A stretch of 21,912 nt of DNA, taken from Euprymna scolopes (Eukaryota > Mollusca > Cephalopoda > Sepiida > Sepiolidae). The notes below the pieces were generated by a model. That model worked only from the letters and a program-made list of their open reading frames with translations. It searched no databases and was not told the DNA's origin. Shown one piece after another: positions 19,490 through 21,912 of this stretch (its first letter is position 1; the number at the start of each line of letters is the position of its first letter). The position numbers and the translations under genes are program-made. Location of the stretch: positions 7,551,239-7,573,150 of the forward strand of contig CM044490.1 of the NCBI GenBank assembly GCA_024364805.1. The letters run 5' to 3'.

Positions 19490-19970
19490 CTATAAACATA
19501 CATGATGCACATAGATACACTTAATGGAAGCAGGTTTCCTTCGAAATGAAAGCAGCAGCTTCTTGTCGAGACGGGAACCCTTGAAGCGGTCAATTTGTGA
19601 AGGTATCTTTCCTCCATCAAAACCACAGCTGACCAGCGAGAATAACATCTCCAACCGCATCAGAATGTTCGCATCGCCTTTTGGGTAGATTGATCGAAAG
19701 TCTGGTTTGAAAAAAGTAAGATGGACCAATGAACCAGGCTTTACTCCGCGCACAACCTACTTTATGGCTGCGCAATTTTGACTACCGCGATAATAGGGAA
19801 GGTTGATTTGCAACGTTTTTCAGAAAATCAACATGCCAATAGTGATGATATTTGGGATAGTTGGGATCTAAGAACTGATACCAAAAATTAGATTCCCATC
19901 TTGAACAGAAAATTGAGCATTTCATTTTAAAAATTGCGTAGAAAATTTCTGAGAAATCCTTCATTTTCAT
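19490..19970 (-). pseudogene. coding-like island, unrecognised
   Basis: Two minus-strand frames follow each other. The first (19970-19782) includes SNFWYQFLDPNYPKYHHYWH and KNVANQPSLLSR. The second (19753-19490) includes KPGSLVHLTFFKPDFRSIYP and RLEMLFSLVSCGFDGGKIPS, then RFKGSRLDKKLLLSFRRKPA. Base composition in the second frame is more balanced than the flanks, and the amino acid mix is protein-like rather than AT noise. I do not recognise a family. It could be a decayed transposase, a gene fragment or a chance pair of frames. Confidence 0.3.
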
Positions 19971-21340
19971 AGCGTTTTACACAATATTGACTTAAAAATT
20001 TCACTGTTTTTATAAAAAATCAAATTAAAATTAATATATTTATATGAAATACATTGAAAGAAAAATAAATAAAATAAATACATGACTTATAATTTTAATC
20101 ATGAATCACAACTAGCTAAATATCTCAACTTTTATTGCATTGATTAAAAAAAATTGTAGAAAAAGCTAATTAGCAACTAAGTCTTTTAAATTTCGCATTT
20201 CAGAAAGCTATGTGGAGATGTATTACACAATATAACAACTTGATACAAGTTACAGAACCATGTATTTTAATTTGTTATTAAACGCAATAATATAAACTGT
20301 TATAATAGAACTCAATTGTTCTGTAAAATTTCCTGTCAAGGAAAATGAAGAACTAATTTGCTGGACAATGACTTTGTAATAATGTGTCTATGTCTTGATT
20401 CCTGCCCATATACAACTTTTGGGGGAAAATCAATCAAATTTGACGGATGTGTCGCTGCAAAATTGATATCACTAATATTGTTCAGTCTTTTTTTTTAGTT
20501 GTTCACTATTTCTGGAAAAAACAACAAAAAAAACAATTATTTGAACACAATTATTTGTAAACATATTTTTCTGATGTAATATGAATAAAACTTAATATTG
20601 GTTTGATGAATTGAGAAAACTAGTAAAATTTAATAGAGAAATACGTATTTACCTAATGGAAAAACTCGTTTGAATACCCTCATCTCTCACATCCAATTCA
20701 TCTGAGGGTATCATGGATATTATAACATTTTCAGGAAGTAGTGCAAAAGCACTATATTTTGACCTGTTTAAAACAGTAATTTGGATTTCAATTATCTTTT
20801 TTGTTCTCTGAATCATATTAAAATATACTGTTGTTGGGTAAGAAAATTATTCTAGGTTTTGATCCCAAACCAACTAACTGCCTACACTTTGGTGGTAAAT
20901 TTGACCAGAATGTTTAATTTATAGTGGTTGGGATGGATACCTTAATCTTGTGGCTTATGTTAGCAATCTTGCTTGATTCAAGGGCATACTTTTCTAAGCT
21001 GCATATCTTAGGTTAACTTCTTGAGAAATGCCAGCAGCATACTCAAAAAGTATTATTTCGTATTTACACTTAAATTATTTGTTCCTTCTGCTGTCAGATA
21101 ATGATGATCGGGAGGGGCACTCATTTATTAGAGTTCTACTTGAGGCAAATATTGATAATTATTGATACAAATTTTCTCCAAAGGACCAGTAAATGTTGTT
21201 AGGCTTTTTGTTGTTCAATCAATTAATTTAAAAATTGCACTAAATGGAAGTTCTTATAGTGGTACCTGAAAATTGGAAAATTTGCATGTTTAATAATAGA
21301 GCCAGATTACATAATAAATACCAATGTATTATTTTATTTT
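19971..21340. other. AT-rich DNA, one small hairpin
   Basis: TACCCTCA (20675-20682) and TGAGGGTA (20703-20710) form an 8-bp stem with a 20-base loop. Minus-strand sequence around 20850-21000 can be read as short protein-like pieces such as FWSNLPPKCRQLVGLGSKP, but no family is recognised. Confidence 0.45.
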
Positions 21341-21349
21341 CCACAAAAA

Positions 21350-21765
21350 AGGAAAATAATTGGAGGGGAATCTATAGAATTAATTTTACCTCTTTGTTAG
21401 GAGGACAAGTGAAGACTATGTGCCCTTTTGACAATTTTCTGTCTTGCTCTTTACTGCAAAGTAATCGCATCTCAAGACAGGAAATTTACAATTACAAGAA
21501 AATATATCAAACAATCTAGCAGCTCCTTCATGTTTTTTTTTTTACTTCGGATACTTCAAGACATTTCCTGTCAATCTGTTGGCCCTCTTATAGCACAATA
21601 TATTGACGTTCTCTCCTATATAACGCGTAATTACCAAGGGCAATTGTGGATTAACTGCTTGCCAAATACTAACTAATTCCTTAGCAATTAACTTAGAAAT
21701 CTCAATATTTTTAAGTGGGGTGTTGCGACATGTTTTATTCATAATGGCGTAGTTATTTATTTGCC
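21350..21765 (-). pseudogene. relic of an uncharacterised Cys-rich 'LFDI...C.C' protein family
   Basis: Down the minus strand I read NKTCRNTPLKNIEISKL, IAKELVSIWQAVNPQLPLV (compare 'VAxEVxxIWxxAxIPTxS...VxxxxxxYxxL'), LCYKRANRL, then LFDIFSCNCKF (LFDIFSCNC at 21514-21488) and, more decayed, further Cys/Lys-rich pieces such as ENCQKG and FTCPPNKEV. The order 'short helical domain with an IW motif, then K/RLFDIxxCxC, then further Cys' fits a family that I recall as much expanded in cnidarian, aphid and lophotrochozoan genomes. I know of no established function for it. The reading is interrupted, so this is a relic. Frame 21844-21542 is its best open part. The plus-strand frames here are shadows. 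Confidence 0.45.
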
Positions 21766-21912
21766 GCCCACCTCGATAGAATGTGCCACAAGGCCGGAAT
21801 GGGGGGATCCAGCAGGCTCCCCTAAAGGAGGGGCCCTCCAGCAATTGTAAAAATTTCCTGAGTAATCCCGTCGTATTTCCCCGGTAGGGGCGCCTAAGAC
21901 AGTAAGCTATAA
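21766..21912. other. GC-rich patch at window edge
   Basis: A sharp rise in GC includes a small hairpin, CCCCT (21819-21823) and AGGGG (21829-21833), and nearby GGGCCC and CCCCGGTAGGGG. On the minus strand a short frame reads GEPAGSPHSGLVAHSIEVGG. It may be part of the same element as the relic to its left, or the edge of another repeat that continues past the window. Confidence 0.35.

Overview
The window looks like intergenic DNA from an animal nuclear genome, most likely a mollusc and quite possibly a cephalopod. This is an inference from the strong AT bias, the many long TAA, AT, CA and TC microsatellites, the absence of any long host coding frame, and the kinds of decayed transposable elements present. 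I find no intact gene, no rRNA, no functional tRNA, no operon and no CRISPR array.

Left third (1-6500): AT-rich DNA with microsatellites. It also holds a GC-richer block at about 2560-3190 that may contain a SINE remnant, a weak mariner-like transposase relic at 3600-4200, and a small cluster at 5257-5362 (two CCAAT boxes, a perfect YY1-type AAGATGGCGGC overlapping an ATG, then a GTACGT donor-like site). That cluster is the only hint of a host promoter or first exon. An exact 27-bp direct repeat brackets an AT-microsatellite segment at 6065-6523.

Middle (6550-13980): a dense graveyard of Jockey/CR1-like LINEs. On the minus strand lie the C-terminal end of one copy (about 9180-8589, 'LINE A') and, downstream of it, the endonuclease-linker-RT part of a second copy (about 8480-6560, 'LINE B'). 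On the plus strand a third copy ('LINE C') runs from about 9700 to 13980. It is split by a broken Ty3/Gypsy-type LTR element (10549-12359) that sits just before the RT fingers. The LINE reading picks up on the far side where it left off. A second, antisense scrap of the same Gypsy family (about 10022-10185) lies in the linker of the same LINE. The order of events is therefore LINE first, Gypsy pieces later.

Right third (14000-21912): mostly AT-rich and silent. It holds a 38-bp tandem duplication, a Helitron-like 5' terminus at 17202, a degenerate tRNA-Cys-like sequence at 17469-17533, a TC tract, an unrecognised coding-like island on the minus strand at 19490-19970, and near the right edge a minus-strand relic (about 21760-21350) of an uncharacterised invertebrate Cys-rich protein family with an LFDI...C.C motif.

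No genes act together here. The main story is nested insertion and decay of mobile elements. All identifications were made by eye from translated motifs and have not been searched against a database.
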